The translations under genes were made by a program, and so were the position numbers. Shown here one piece after another: positions 43,874 through 56,033 of a stretch of 64,000 nucleotides of DNA (position 1 is the stretch's first letter; every line of letters begins with the position of its first letter). Source of the DNA: Tanypteryx hageni (lineage: Eukaryota; Arthropoda; Insecta; Odonata; Petaluridae); assembly GCA_028673005.1 (NCBI GenBank), contig CM054116.1, positions 147,619,173 through 147,683,172 on the forward strand. The letters are read 5' to 3'. The notes under the pieces were generated by a model that was not told the DNA's origin, did not search any database, and was given only the letters and a program-made list of their open reading frames with translations.

Positions 43874-44111
43874 GGCATTTAAAATTTTTTTATACACAAC
43901 ATTAATGGTGGAAACAGCTGTCATTTCTCAATTTTCCTTGCAATTGTGTATTTTTAACATCATCATCATCATCATAGGTAGTCTGTCCGTAGACAGGTCT
44001 GTGATTATTTATAATTCTTCTAAAACGTAAACATTCCTACCATTTTTTTTTAATGAAGGCTAGTTGGGGTGAAGTCAGATATGTGATTGATCTAAATGAG
44101 ATGTTTGGCAT

Positions 44112-44444
44112 AGAGAGAGGTTAGTTGCTTATTGATTTACGTAGTACCATTTATGATAATATATAAGCTTGTATATAAATTACATCTGGTCCTTCTGCAA
44201 CAAACGGCATTAAAGTCATTACAGAGAGAGGTTAGTTGCTTATTGATTTACGTAGTACCATTTATGATAATATATAAGCTTCTATATAAATTACATCTGG
44301 TCCTTCTGCAATAAACGGCATTAAAGTCATTACAGAGAGAGGTTAGTTGCTTATTGATTTACGTAGTACCATTTATAATAATATATATGCTTGTATATAA
44401 ATTAAATCCGGTCCTTCCGCAATAAACGGCATTACAGTCATTAC
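44112..44444 (-). repeat. Three tandem 111-bp repeats (right arm)
   Basis: Mirror of 39444-39776. The units show a few substitutions against the left arm, including AAGCTTCTATATAA in the middle unit, so the two arrays have begun to diverge. Confidence 0.9.
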
Positions 44445-44735
44445 ATTAAAGCTTGTATAATCGAGATAATGTCAGGTATACAATGTATACTCCATCATGA
44501 GCTCCACAAGCAATGTTTTTGTGTGGGAGCATGGAATAAGTGGATAGTAGAGACAATTCTAAATTCCCACCCAGCATAGTGTATGATACATTTTTCTTCT
44601 AACATATACTACAAAGACTGTTTTAGTTTTGCAGTATTACTTCCACTCTCAACACAATTTGCATTTCAGCATGCATCATAACATAAGCCACAATCATACC
44701 TCATGTAAAAGTGTAGGAGCTCCCATGGACAAATG

Positions 44736-45538
44736 TTAACCTATAACTGGTGACCATGTGTCTGACAAACCGTTAGATTTTTATTGCCTTCACATGTTTA
44801 AACTTTACCATCTGTAAATTTGAAAATAGGTACCCTCAAATTAGGATATCTACAGTCAGCGCTAGAAAGCTGTGGTTCGTCGTTTTTCTCGGAATTTTTT
44901 TTTATTTCAAACTTTTTGTTGGGTCTGTGGGACCCATGGTCACCAGTTAAGTTACACTGTGAAGCCTCTAAGGTTTACACCATTGGGTCAGAATAAATAT
45001 ATATCTCCTATTGGTCACTATAAGTGACCAATTTCGAGAGGCCAACATGCCAGGTTTAAATATGAGAAACACAATATATATCACCACCACATTGCCCTTA
45101 ATTACCACTATTTGTAAAGATTGTGCTAACGAGGTCAAATAATTTTATGCAAATTTTATACCTACAGTTTTCTACAAAAGTTAATTTTTACAAATTGTTT
45201 TTTTAATATTGATTTATGATCATTCAAACTTACAATCCATGTGTAATTTTCTTTCAAACAAATTTTGTTTAAGAGTTTTTTCAATAACTAGCGAAATGTG
45301 TTAAAAGAAGTGATTTTTGCGTCGATTTGTAGATTTCTTCCTATAAAAGTTAAATTATCAAAAACAATAATAATTAAATCAGAAATAATAGCTCAGAACC
45401 CAGTAGAGAAACAACACATGCAATATTTTGATAATTTATAATATCGATATTAATTACATCATTTTTAATTAGAGCGTCTCCATGACCCATCATCACCAGT
45501 TATGTTACAAAAATCGCACGTCACCAGAAGAGGGTTAA
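44736..45538. mobile_element. piggyBac-type MITE with TTAA ends (right arm)
   Basis: Mirror of 38350-39152. One end here reads TTAACCTATAACTGG, where the left arm has TTAACCCATAACTGG when read the same way. This substitution alters the terminal CCC and shows the right-arm copy was damaged after duplication or carries an allelic change. Confidence 0.75.
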
Positions 45539-45821
45539 ACTTGAATATTTATGCAGTTGATCTTTAAATATTTTAACAAAAATATCTATCGGATAATGCT
45601 TACTTACTGTCAACATAAAAATATAGAAAAACTAATAATAAATATAGTGGAATCAAAGCCCTTAAAGTTTCCCGTTTCGACCCTCGTGATTGCCTGGGCT
45701 TAATGATAGTTTTGGCTCCCCCTCAGCAATTAAAAGTACAGTTAATACACAAACGAATTGTTATGGATTTTCATAATCATCATCATCATCATAGGTAGTC
45801 TGTCTGTAGACAGGTCCATGA

Positions 45822-48116
45822 CTATTCTTGGTTAAACCTGGTTCTCCATATACTCCTATTTCCCGCTGTCCTCTTCATATCTTGATAACTCTCTTTCCCT
45901 TTCAAATCGTCTATCAGCTGAAACCTTTTCCTACCTCTTTCCCTTTTCCCATCTAGTTTTCCTTCTAACACGTCTTTAGTCACACTCTCTCTCCTCAGGT
46001 AATGTCCAACCCAGTTAGCCTTCCTCTTTCTGATAGTCTGTATAATCATTTGCTTCTCACCTATTCTTCGTAGAACTTCATCGTTTTTCATCCTATCTGT
46101 CCATTTTATCTTCAACATTCTCCTCCAAGTCCACATTTCAAACCTTTCCAAGTATTTTATGTCATGTTTCCTTAGCGTCCACGTTTCTGCCCCATACAAT
46201 GCTATACTCCATAAGTAGCATTTTATCAACTTCTTGCGGATATCTTCCCTTATATTCCCTGTAAGTAGTTGTTTCTTTCTCCTGATAGCCGCTTTTGCTT
46301 TTCTTATTCTAGTTCTGATCTCATCCATACATTTTGCTTCTCGTGTTATGATGCTTCCAAGGTATTTATATTCTGAAACGTGTTCTAAAGGCTTTCCCCC
46401 AATACTTATGTTCAGATTCTCTTCTTTGCCTGACATTCGAATGACCTTGGATTTTTCTGTATTTATTTCCATACCGTATTTTCTACCTGTTATCACTAGT
46501 CTATTTATCATTTTCAGGAGTTCCTCTTCTTTTCTTGCTAGAAGTACTTGATCATCAATGTGTTTTACTGTTCTTATTATCCTTCCTCCAATTTTGAAAT
46601 CTCCTGTGCCTTCTAATGCTTCTTGCATTACACTTTCTCCATATATACTGAATAGGGTCGACGATAGACAGCAGTCCTGTCTTACTCCTCTCCTGGTATT
46701 TACTCCGCAGGTGTCCGCATCCTCCAACCTGACCTTTACAACTTGATTCACATATAGAATCCTGATCAGTCTCCTGTCTTTCCAGTCTACACCTATATCC
46801 TTTAATATCTTCATCAACTTTACCCAATTTACTCTATCAAAGGCCTTCTGCCAGTCTACAAAACATGTGCAGATATCTTGACTGTACTCTATTGCCCTTT
46901 CTGATATGATTCTAACTACTCCTATAGCATCTCTAGTTCCTCGTCCTTTTCTGAAACCGAATTGATCTTCCCCTATTATTTCTTCTGCCTTTTTCTCCAG
47001 CCTTTTAGTAAGAATCCTCATGATGATCTTCGATGTGTGTGACAGAAGGCTTATTGTTCTGTAATCTTTACACTGCATTGCCTTTGGCTTCTTCTTTAGA
47101 GGGATCATTGTTACTTCTAGGAAATCCCGAGGCCATTCTCCTGTGTGGTAAATCTTATTAATTATTTTCGTGATTGCTTTTAGTCCTTCTGATCCTATGA
47201 CTTTAGGTATCTCAGCCGGTATTCCATCGCTGCCTGTGGCTTTCCCCTTCTTTAGTTCCACTATCGCTTTTTCTACTTTGCTCTCCATAATACTTGGTCC
47301 TAAGTTGTCTTCTTCAATGTTTTCCTCATCTTCCAGTTCAATTTTTGCCGCTCCTGCCTGTTTGCTGTATAATTCCTTAATGTATTCTTCCCATACCTGT
47401 GCTACATCCTTTGTTTCTGAGACTATCTTCCCATCTGTATTCATAATTCCCATACCATTAATTCCATTAGATTTCTTATCTTCTAACTTGAGTGCTCTAG
47501 TGCACATCATATCGTACCGTCCTAACTTCTCCATTTGTTCTATTTCATCACATTTTCCTTTTATCCAATTTTCTCTAGCTTTATCTGTTACCCTTCTCAA
47601 CTCATTGTTTATATGCCTATAGTTGGCTCTACCTTCTTCAGTGTTAACGTTTTTCCATTTTCGTCTCTCATCCATTTTCTCCAGCATTTCCTTCGTGATC
47701 CATGGTTTTCTGATTTTCTTCTCTTCTTTTCCAATCTCTTTATCCAAGGTATCCTTGATACTGGTTTTAATTTCATCCCATTCTATATCAACGATCTTCG
47801 GTTTGTTTTCCAACGTTCTTAGGTTATCTTCCAACTTCATGCTGACTACATCCTGCCTTTCTTTCAGTTTTTCTAGGTCCCAGGCCTGTCTTTCTCTTCT
47901 CGTTTTTCTTATTTGTTTGAGCTTTGTACTCACGTCAAGTATTAGAAGGCTGTGATCTGAATCAATGTCCGCTCCTTGAAATGCCTTGGCGTGCTTTATG
48001 CCATTCCTGAATCTTTGTTTTACAAGGGTGTAATCTATTTGGCATCTCATTCTATCTCTTGGGCTTTTCCATGTGTATAACCTTCGTTTATGGTTTTTAA
48101 ACCATGTATTAGTCAC
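45822..48116 (-). CDS. RTE-type reverse transcriptase, 764-codon frame (right arm)
   Basis: Same frame and translation as 35772-38066: endonuclease tail with SDHSLLILDV, RT motifs CFVDWQKAFDRVNW, GVRQDCCLSSTLFSIY and HIDDQVLLA, and the GAETWTLRK C-terminus. The 3' end, with CCTGTCTACAGACAGAC and a CAT-repeat tail (ATG on the coding strand), lies at 45776-45818. Complete identity at protein level with the other arm over 764 residues indicates very recent duplication or ongoing gene conversion. The natural 5' part lies at 50860-51650, across the composite insertion. Confidence 0.9.
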   Translation of the reverse strand: MTNTWFKNHKRRLYTWKSPRDRMRCQIDYTLVKQRFRNGIKHAKAFQGADIDSDHSLLILDVSTKLKQIRKTRRERQAWDLEKLKERQDVVSMKLEDNLRTLENKPKIVDIEWDEIKTSIKDTLDKEIGKEEKKIRKPWITKEMLEKMDERRKWKNVNTEEGRANYRHINNELRRVTDKARENWIKGKCDEIEQMEKLGRYDMMCTRALKLEDKKSNGINGMGIMNTDGKIVSETKDVAQVWEEYIKELYSKQAGAAKIELEDEENIEEDNLGPSIMESKVEKAIVELKKGKATGSDGIPAEIPKVIGSEGLKAITKIINKIYHTGEWPRDFLEVTMIPLKKKPKAMQCKDYRTISLLSHTSKIIMRILTKRLEKKAEEIIGEDQFGFRKGRGTRDAIGVVRIISERAIEYSQDICTCFVDWQKAFDRVNWVKLMKILKDIGVDWKDRRLIRILYVNQVVKVRLEDADTCGVNTRRGVRQDCCLSSTLFSIYGESVMQEALEGTGDFKIGGRIIRTVKHIDDQVLLARKEEELLKMINRLVITGRKYGMEINTEKSKVIRMSGKEENLNISIGGKPLEHVSEYKYLGSIITREAKCMDEIRTRIRKAKAAIRRKKQLLTGNIREDIRKKLIKCYLWSIALYGAETWTLRKHDIKYLERFEMWTWRRMLKIKWTDRMKNDEVLRRIGEKQMIIQTIRKRKANWVGHYLRRESVTKDVLEGKLDGKRERGRKRFQLIDDLKGKESYQDMKRTAGNRSIWRTRFNQE

Positions 48117-48132
48117 TACAAGGTCATTATTT

Positions 48133-50859
48133 AGAAAGCCGACATGCTAACCATTACACCATCAGTGCAAATTATTTCCATTTCTGGTTCGCAATAGTGC
48201 AACATATAATTGGCCATGAGCAAAAACTGGCTCATCCAGAAAGAGGCTTATATGAGAAAAAGTTTGACCTTGAGCCTTATTTATCGACATACAAAAAGCT
48301 GGATTGCTGGGAAATAGACATCCTTTATCCCTTCTCTCCCTCCTCATTCCATGCATCTCTCTCTGGATGACACGTTAAATGCTTCATGGCTCATATTAAG
48401 GCACTCATTTGTGGCACTGCTCCTACACGCATCAACTGCTCACTCCAGGGACTTTGATGCTGCACACCTCGCTAAGCTGAAAATAATTTTATGGGATAGC
48501 TCTTACCAAGACATTTTTGGTTTATAATGTTTTATTCTCTAACGTACCATTTCCGACAAATTAATTTTTAAATCTTTTAAACAGCCGCCATTTTGCATCA
48601 GGATTGTGGGTGAAAATTAGAGTTTTCCTGGGGTCTTGGCGGAATGCCTTATGGACATGTTGCCTCAGTCCATCCATATGCATGTTTAATCTCTGAAACT
48701 GCTGGGCAGATTTTAATTAAATGGAGTATTATTTTTACTTATTAAAATTCATTGCCAAATTGTGATTTTGAACTGTATCCATCAATTATTACTTGCGCTG
48801 CAATACCTGTTTCTCGTTAAATGGCATCTGTCAAGCAACAATTAAATGCCATATTTTTTTCTCCCTAACTCTTATAAGGTATCGATTAAAATATTTATTC
48901 GGATGGAGGACATCATTACCACAAAAATTTCGCAAGACTACATAATTACGACTTATGGTTTCGGAGATAAACATTCTAGAATATCCTAAGCATAATATCA
49001 CATATTTTGTTTACATTGATCGCTACGACAATTCTATCGGTGAACAACAATTATAAAACCATATTTTTCTCCCCCAAGCTCTTATATGATCTATAGGTAT
49101 AGATTAAAAATTATTCAGATAGAGGACAACATTTATCACAAAAAGGCCTTGGGGTCATGTGATTACTACTTATAGTTTCAGAGATAAAAACTCAGGAACT
49201 GCCAACTGTTCTTTTCCATTCGTTCTTAGTTTACACTGTGGATAATGGAAGAAAGGGGAGAGTGAAAGATTGATTGATTTGGTCTTTATTTATGGCGAGA
49301 TTGAGACTAAGAAGCCCCATCTTCCACCCAGCCCCTAAAGAGAGAAGAACAGAGAGAAGAGGGATAGAGGGAGGGAGAGATAGATAATTTCTTTTCCGAT
49401 AACACATACTTAAATTTAAGGGTAAGATGATATTTTAATTGAATGGGAAAATTAATAAATGGAATGCATATGTAATAACAATAGGTATGCTCAACTACTC
49501 CTTTTTCATCTGCAACTCTTTTTGCCTCATACATTATTAATCTAATCAATACAGCAATACCAAACTTCCTCTTTTTTAATCCATCTTTGCTCTAATCCTT
49601 CACTTCCTCCTCTATTTGTGGTCATTTAGGACCAAGTTTACGAAGTTTCTCTTTTCCCATCAGTTACAGGTTTTCCTTGTTTTCTTTATTCACGGATCAT
49701 TTTTCTCTGTGGAAGGTGGACTGAAATGACGTGCTGTTACTCATTTTCCATGCTTTTTGCTTATTGATTTGCCTGAGGTTTATAGGTAACAGTGTAGGCA
49801 TATCTTTGCATTCTCGTGGCCATTGTGACCTCATTACACGCAATGCTATTTATCCTAGGTATTTACAAAAATGTTATCACATCTACCACAACTATTATGT
49901 TCCGTGTCATTAATAGCGCTATTCAGCAGGCAAATTAGAATCTTAAACATATGACTAATGTCAAAAACTCGCCGAAATTGTAATTACCGCGATCGTATAT
50001 GTAATTAAGCGCAACAATGAAAACACATCATTGGAATTCACATTACCTACAGTATTGCTGTGCATACATATTAACAAATTTTCACTATTAATTATTAATA
50101 ATGTATATTTTCGTGTTTTTGCATTGAAGGACTGCCAATTATTACATATTGGGGACAAGTGTGTTAGTTTCAGTATTGAGAACCATAATATTCTAACATT
50201 TGGCTTATAAGACGCAGGCTGATTTTGGGGGTAACTTCTGTGGAAAAAAGTGCATCTTATATGCCAAAAGATATGGTAATTTTCTGCCTTAAATATATGC
50301 AGAAAAGAGGAGGTTCAGGGTTGCACACAGGCAGCGGATGAATTCGCTTCGCAGAGTGAGGCATGGGGTTGATTTGCGTAGCACATATGGGCAAACCTCC
50401 TAGCATATGTAATAATTTGTATAAATATTGAATCGGAAAATATCACAATAGTTAGTTTAACTATCAATTTTTGTCGACACTTTCACAGAATAAATTCCAA
50501 CCCTCAAATCATTTTTGATAACTGTCAAAATTTTTAGAACTATTTGAATTCATTTACATTCAGTTTGATAAATAAATTGAGCAAACTCAAAACAATATAT
50601 TGTATTCTGCCATTACAACATTGACCGTCATATGCCAAAAGCAATTTTTCAAATGCGTTGTTAGTAAATAGCAAGTTAATTTAAAACACTTGTCTTTTCA
50701 TGCTTGTAGTTAAAAAAAATCTCATGTGGCCACCTTTTAACTTTCTCCATACCTGTAATATTTCTAAAAGTTCCAAATATTTTAAGAAACTGCGAGAAAA
50801 ATTTAAAGACTTAACAAAGAATTGAAATAAACTCAAACCGTAGCCTTCTGATACTGCAG
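48133..50859. other. 2.7-kb composite insertion splitting the RTE endonuclease (right arm)
   Basis: Mirror of 33029-35755. It includes the tRNA-like half head (48133-48168), the Helitron helicase tail (48162-48356), the duplicated 100-bp block, the GA-rich microsatellite near 49340-49390 and the Tigger-like end near 50190-50280. Confidence 0.7.
48162..48356 (-). pseudogene. Helitron/Pif1 helicase C-terminal fragment (right arm)
   Basis: Identical in translation to the left-arm fragment at 35532-35726, with INKAQGQTF and HGQLYVALLRTR. A remnant only. Confidence 0.75.
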
Positions 50860-51539
50860 AATTCTACGAGTTTCTCCCCTCCTCGATTTCTCTTCCCAAG
50901 TCCATATTGCCCGACAACATTTTCTTCCAGTCCTTCTCCGACTATGCTGTTCCAATCTCCCATTATTATGCAGTTTACCTTTCCTCTTCCATCTTCTTTG
51001 TAAATTTCATTAATTTGCTCATAAATCTCCTCGATTTCTTCATCTTCATGAGCTGACATTGGCATATATACCTGGATTATCAGTATGTCCACTGGGACTG
51101 CTTTTAGCTTTATTGCGATCAGTCTATCGTTCGTTGCTATTATCTTTGTCACGCTTTTCATCATATCTTTCCTAAGTACCAGAGCTACTCCCCTTTCCCC
51201 ACTATTTCCTCCAGAATAAACTACTGTGAATTCTTCCGAGTCGAACTGTTCTTCTCCCTCGCATCTAGTTTCGCTTAGTCCTATAATGTCAACTCTATTT
51301 CTTCTCATTTCTTCTTTCAAGTTCTCTAGCTTTCCTGCCTTTCTCATAGTTCTTACGTTCCAAGTCCCTATTCGTAAATTACTTTCGACAAATGTTTTCC
51401 TCAAGGCAGTCCCTGCCCGGAGATCCGATTGGGGGACTATTTTACCTCTGGATTGTTTTACCTCAAGAGAACTCATATTGTCCAACCATATAATCATTAC
51501 TAAGGATTGGAATGTGGTAGTTTCCCTCTTGCTTTCCAC
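50811..51539 (-). pseudogene. RTE-type retroelement, endonuclease N-terminal part (right arm)
   Basis: An open frame of 242 codons. An N-terminal extension precedes IGTWNVRTMRKAGKL (metal-binding Asn), DIIGLSETRC (Glu), VALVLRKDMM, IIQVYMPMSAHEDEE and CIIMGDWNSIVG (Asp/Asn), ending at KLVEFCS, where the frame runs into repeat sequence. The start Met at 51539 is the first in frame, and RTE-like 5' untranslated sequence extends to about 51650. Known role: nicks target DNA for reverse transcription. The rest of the ORF resumes in the RT frame at 48116, so the element is 5'-complete but split. Confidence 0.88.
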
Positions 51540-51694
51540 ATCGCAGTACTGTAGCCGTTCAAATCGTCCTGATCACGCCTACAGCTGTATTGGATATAGA
51601 CCCAACCAACATCATTTGTTTTTGGCTCTATACCATACTGACAGTACTGCTGCCTACTGCCAGGCACTGATGATAGTTTTTTTTTAAATAAAAC

Positions 51695-51768
51695 CTCCAT
51701 TCGAGGGGTTTTAACCCCCCGAACTTTGCAATAGAAAGCCGACATGCTAACCACTACACCATCAGTGC
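51695..51768 (-). ncRNA. tRNA-derived SINE head
   Basis: On the minus strand: GCACTGATGGTGTAGTGGTTA (acceptor side and box A), then an anticodon-like stretch, then GGGGGGTTAAAACCCC in place of the T arm. The T loop is degenerate, so a functional tRNA is unlikely. The same head occurs truncated in both palindrome arms. Confidence 0.45.
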
Positions 51769-51769
51769 A

Positions 51770-52366
51770 TATTTTCATAATATGCCCCCAAAAATACATT
51801 TACGAATTTCCATAGTTTTCTGGCATAGCTACATAAATGAGAAAACTACCAAAATATTCAATAGCCAGGAGGGCGATCTAAATATTGTGCAAATTCGACA
51901 AAAAATATTGTGATTATTAAGGATTCTATACCCAACATTTCCTATAATAGGTGTTTTAATTATTATAGAATAGCAAGCGTTATTACAACTTTAATGTCGT
52001 GCATGTTGTTTCCCATGCTTTCACATGTGTTGTGCGTGTTGCCTGTTTTACGGTGCACACTGAGATGTTATGCCATGCCCTTCAGGAATTCGGAAGAAAT
52101 TTGGAGAGTAGAAAGTATACATGAAATAAGAGTTCCCTTGAATCAAAATTCTTTCCATTGGATGCTTCCGAGTAATAACCGTTCCAAATGTTGCAGAAAT
52201 ATGCAAACGCATAAAAGTCCATTTGGAGTATAAACAAACAAACATATTCGGTGGCCGTGGCGGTTTATGCAGTAACCCTTTCTTGTATAATTTTTGGGTT
52301 CTCGCATTCGAATCCCGATTGGAGAATATTTTTTATATTTATTATTATTAAATAAGCATTATTATT
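51770..52366. other. No gene recognised
   Basis: AT-rich sequence. A possible box-B-like word, CATTCGAATCC, occurs near 52307 without a convincing cloverleaf. A TTATTA microsatellite borders the next element. Confidence 0.4.
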
Positions 52367-53039
52367 GGATCTTGTGTTATCCACCCCGTTTTTATTATAT
52401 CATCTGACTGATTTTAAAAAAGTTATATTGTTGTTGTTTCTATTTAAATTAATAAATCAATTGTTGTCATTTATATTTAAATCAATAAGATTTATACCCT
52501 TATATAATGAATTCAGAATACATTTTCTTACAAACCTAATAACCAAAATAAAAACAAAAAACTATCCCGATGGAGAGTACAAATGTGAATGTGCAAGGAA
52601 AATCAAGCCAACCCCCAACCCAATCCTATGGAGAGGGCAAATGTGAACGTGGAGGAATTGTTTTGCAAACCCCCCTTCCCCTTAAACTCCCGTATCAAGG
52701 TTTTGTTGAAGTCGATAAAGGGATCTGCCGCCCCCTTAAACCCCCGCATCCCACTTAACCCAACACGTGGGGAGGAAATTAAAATTAATCCAACCACTTA
52801 ACCCAACCCTGGGGGAAGAACTAGAACGAATCAAACCCACACACTTAACCCAACCCGAGGGCAGAAATAGAACGAATCCAACCCCCAAACACTTAACCCA
52901 ACCTGGGAAGAGTAAAAACTGTTGTTTCTGTTGTTCGCAAGGGTTGAGTTTATTCAATAAATTCTGTTAAAAGTGTTATTATTTGTTAAATTTGTTGTTT
53001 CAAAGAACAGGGCGGATAACACACAAGATCCTTATTATT
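52359..53039. mobile_element. 665-bp MITE (52367-53031) with minisatellite core
   Basis: The TIRs are GGATCTTGTGTTATCCACCC at the left and the inverse GGATCTTGTGTGTTATCCGC at the right, differing by a 2-bp indel and two bases. TTATTATT flanks both ends (52359-52366 and 53032-53039); the sequence is low-complexity, so the TSD is tentative. The core (about 52745-52912) has about four copies of a 45-50-bp unit with CACTTAACCCAACC and GAACGAATCCAACCC. No transposase. Confidence 0.7.
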
Positions 53040-54890
53040 ATTATAAAAATATATCATTATATCAAACTAGTGTAAATGCCCATTGAAATTCAATGGGAAA
53101 ATTGGAACAATATATTCAACTATATTGGAAGGAAGTGAGCTAAATCTGACACTTATACGAACATTGGATAAGATGGATGAACAGGTTTTCACTTTAATAT
53201 ATATTTTTTATATTTAATAGTAAGACAATAAGAGTATACAATTTTTTATGTAAGTTAACAACATCCTTAACGTTTTATTCCGAAAAAAATTAGCAATTAT
53301 GGATTCACCAGATATGTTGATTTTCTGTATGAACAACAATGCTGTTGATCGTCAAGGGAATGATTCAATAAAAATGCAAAATTTTGACAAATTTTCGAAT
53401 ATTTTAGCTTAATGTGAGCGAATTCGATTTGAAAACAAAAATCGATGACAAGATTAAGAATCTTCATTTAATTTCCTTTAACATGGTTTTTATCTTAAGA
53501 TTGTGCATCAAATACTTCCAATTTAATTTTGCAAAAGAAAATAAGCCTGCAAGTATGAAAGAGGTACATTTAAGATCCCTCTTATGGGAAATCCCATATA
53601 GCGTTCCAACCAACCAACCAACAGATTAAGGCTTTTATTAATAGTTTGATGATTGATGATGATTTGATGATGATTGATGATGATTATATTGTTTATAATA
53701 ATATTTATTTAATAATAATTTAAAAAATATTTATAAAATATTATTATACCTAAATTATTACCGTTATAATTTGCACTTCTTTATACAGTATATGGAGCAT
53801 GGTATGGATTAATGAAATGATTTCCCATCCTTAATAATAGTTATTTCTACGAATAGAAAATGTATGTGGAAACCAACCTTATAACAGCAATAATTTTGGT
53901 ATAATAACATTTTATAAATATTATTTTTTAAATTATTATTAAATGAATATTTTTATAAATAATATAATTTGGTATAATAATATATTTTTATTATAATAAT
54001 AATACATATTTAATAATAATAATACATATTTAATAATAATAATACATATTTAATAACAATAATACTATATATATAAATAATCAAGTGTCTGAGGAAGTGT
54101 CCGGTCAAGTATAAGTATGTATCCATAACTCAAAAACTACATAACATAGAGACAAGTTGAATGAGTCAATTTAATCTCAATAAATAATATAGGGTGTTAG
54201 GCTGGTTTTTAAACCGATTCACTTGAGCAATTTTTTTTATATTTTCCGTTTTCATTTTCTCCATTTAAAAACATGGAGATGAGTGTGGACTACTTTTCAT
54301 TTGTATATTAAAATTACTAAAAATCATTGTACAAAGTCAAGACATGAACTTGAGAATGAAGAAAATAATGAAGTTTCATTTTCCTGAGGTGAAATTACAA
54401 ATACGGACTGAATCATTTCAAAATTGAACTTTAAACTACAAAATCTCATATTTTTTTAATGAAAAGGTTTTCCTTTCTATGGCGACCGATATTGTTGCCA
54501 AAGTCAATATCCTAAGCCTTTGACATTGAAATGAATTAATTATCCATGTAAATAAGAGATGGCATTAAAAGGTATTTCTTTAGTTTCAAATATTAAAAGA
54601 CTAGCATATCATAATTGTAGTAATAATTGACATTTATATTGATCCTGTGAGTTATAAAATTATACTGTATTTATTCAGTGATATTTTAAATTATTATATT
54701 TAAGTATTACTTTTGTATGTTCTTTAGTTACTGTGTACTAATGAAACTAATTTTTTTAATTATTTTATGACATTTGTTTTAAATAAAAGATGAAATTCGA
54801 TTATCAGAAGTTATAGAATGTATTTTCTTCATTGTAGTAAATGTATTGTTGGTTTAAACAAACACATTGAAATAATTCATTGCTGTTCAT
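53040..54890. other. AT-rich noncoding with microsatellites
   Basis: A GATGATT/GATGATG microsatellite lies at 53645-53690. A 21-22-bp unit, TACATATTTAATAATAATAA, is repeated three times at about 54000-54065. No gene recognised. Confidence 0.5.
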
Positions 54891-55513
54891 TAGGGATGGG
54901 CTGCGAAAGAATCGCAAAGAGTCAACTCTCGTGATCCTGGAGTCAACTCCACGGGTGCTGCTAGTGTCATCTATGAGAATAAGTGCAACTACTATCTTTA
55001 TAAGTATTTGTATTAGTAATTCATATAAAGTTAATAGTTGCATTAAGTTAAACCAACAGAATATAGTAATCAGTGGCTACTCCTGGCAGGAAAATATTTG
55101 TGAGAATGGTAACAAATGAAAGTTAACAAACAGGTGTGGAGAAAGGGGCGGTCATGAGCCTCTACCCAAAATTTAAAATTTTCCTTCTTTTCAATTGCTT
55201 GTTATGAAAAGTATACATTTTTTAATTTCTAACCTTATAGAAATTTTTTTTTGCTGACAGATGGTATTTTTGGTTAATATTTTCAAAGATATTAGATCCC
55301 ATCAATCTCTTACAATTAGAGCTTTCAATTCTTTCTACAATTATGGGGGTAATCCAATTGATTCAGGGCCTTTAAGAGGTCATCATTAACAGCTACTTCT
55401 GCATAGTTAGAGTCATTTATAAAAGTTAAAGTGCTAGATCAAAATTCTAAGACCAGCATCTCTACGATCATTCATTCAAACATTAAATACAATTATTGTT
55501 TTCTCCATATACA

Positions 55514-56033
55514 AAGTATAGAGAAAGTATTGTTTTTATGAAAAAAATCAATCGAATTTGAGATTTCGACAGAAATGCATGTTTTAAGGTCCCCTGAACA
55601 CGTTTGGACTATTTTCTCGATGATGTCTGTGTGTCTGTCTGTCTGTATGTGATAGATTTTTGTAGGTGCTCTAACTCAAAAACTATTAATCAGGTCAATG
55701 CAAAAATTTATATTTAACATTTTTATAAAAGTTAGATCTGATTAGTTTTTGGTAAAAATCGGTCGACCAGAAGTGGGTGTTTACTCTTGTCACTTATCCG
55801 TTATTTGAAATATTTGCTTTAATATTTGATAAATGTAAAAATGTATTGGAATAAAAGATGTAGAAAATTTCATTTTCTACAAAATTTGTTTGAAACATTT
55901 TTCCATTTAATGCATTGTTTAAGAGATATCTTATATTTTTAGCTGCAACCACCATGCCACATACCGAAGACTATTGTTAACAATTGACACTTAGTTATGT
56001 CTTAGTGACGCTCCTTTTTATTTTCTAAATTGT
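55514..56033 (+). repeat. Dispersed repeat R, copy 2
   Basis: Homologous to 31637-32181 in the same orientation with scattered differences and a shorter TG microsatellite (TGTCTGTCTGTATG). It ends near ATTTTCTAAATTG. It sits inside the ZBED-type hAT. Confidence 0.8.

Larger units (their letters stand above)
43869..51375 (-). repeat. Right arm of the 18.85-kb inverted duplication
   Basis: Reverse complement of 32523-40019. Beyond 51375 the RTE continues to its 5' end, unlike the left arm, which switches to repeat R. This makes the right arm the more complete copy. The arm keeps a 10-bp segment missing from the left arm near 51308. Confidence 0.93.

Noticed and set aside
32523..51375. The palindrome as one giant transposon with 7.5-kb terminal inverted repeats
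   Set aside because: The outer ends have no target duplication and cut through an RTE gene. The right end continues into that gene, so the borders are breakpoints, not element ends.
52249..52330. Possible tRNA gene with a box-B-like CATTCGAATCC
   Set aside because: Box A and stem pairing are too weak to draw a cloverleaf.
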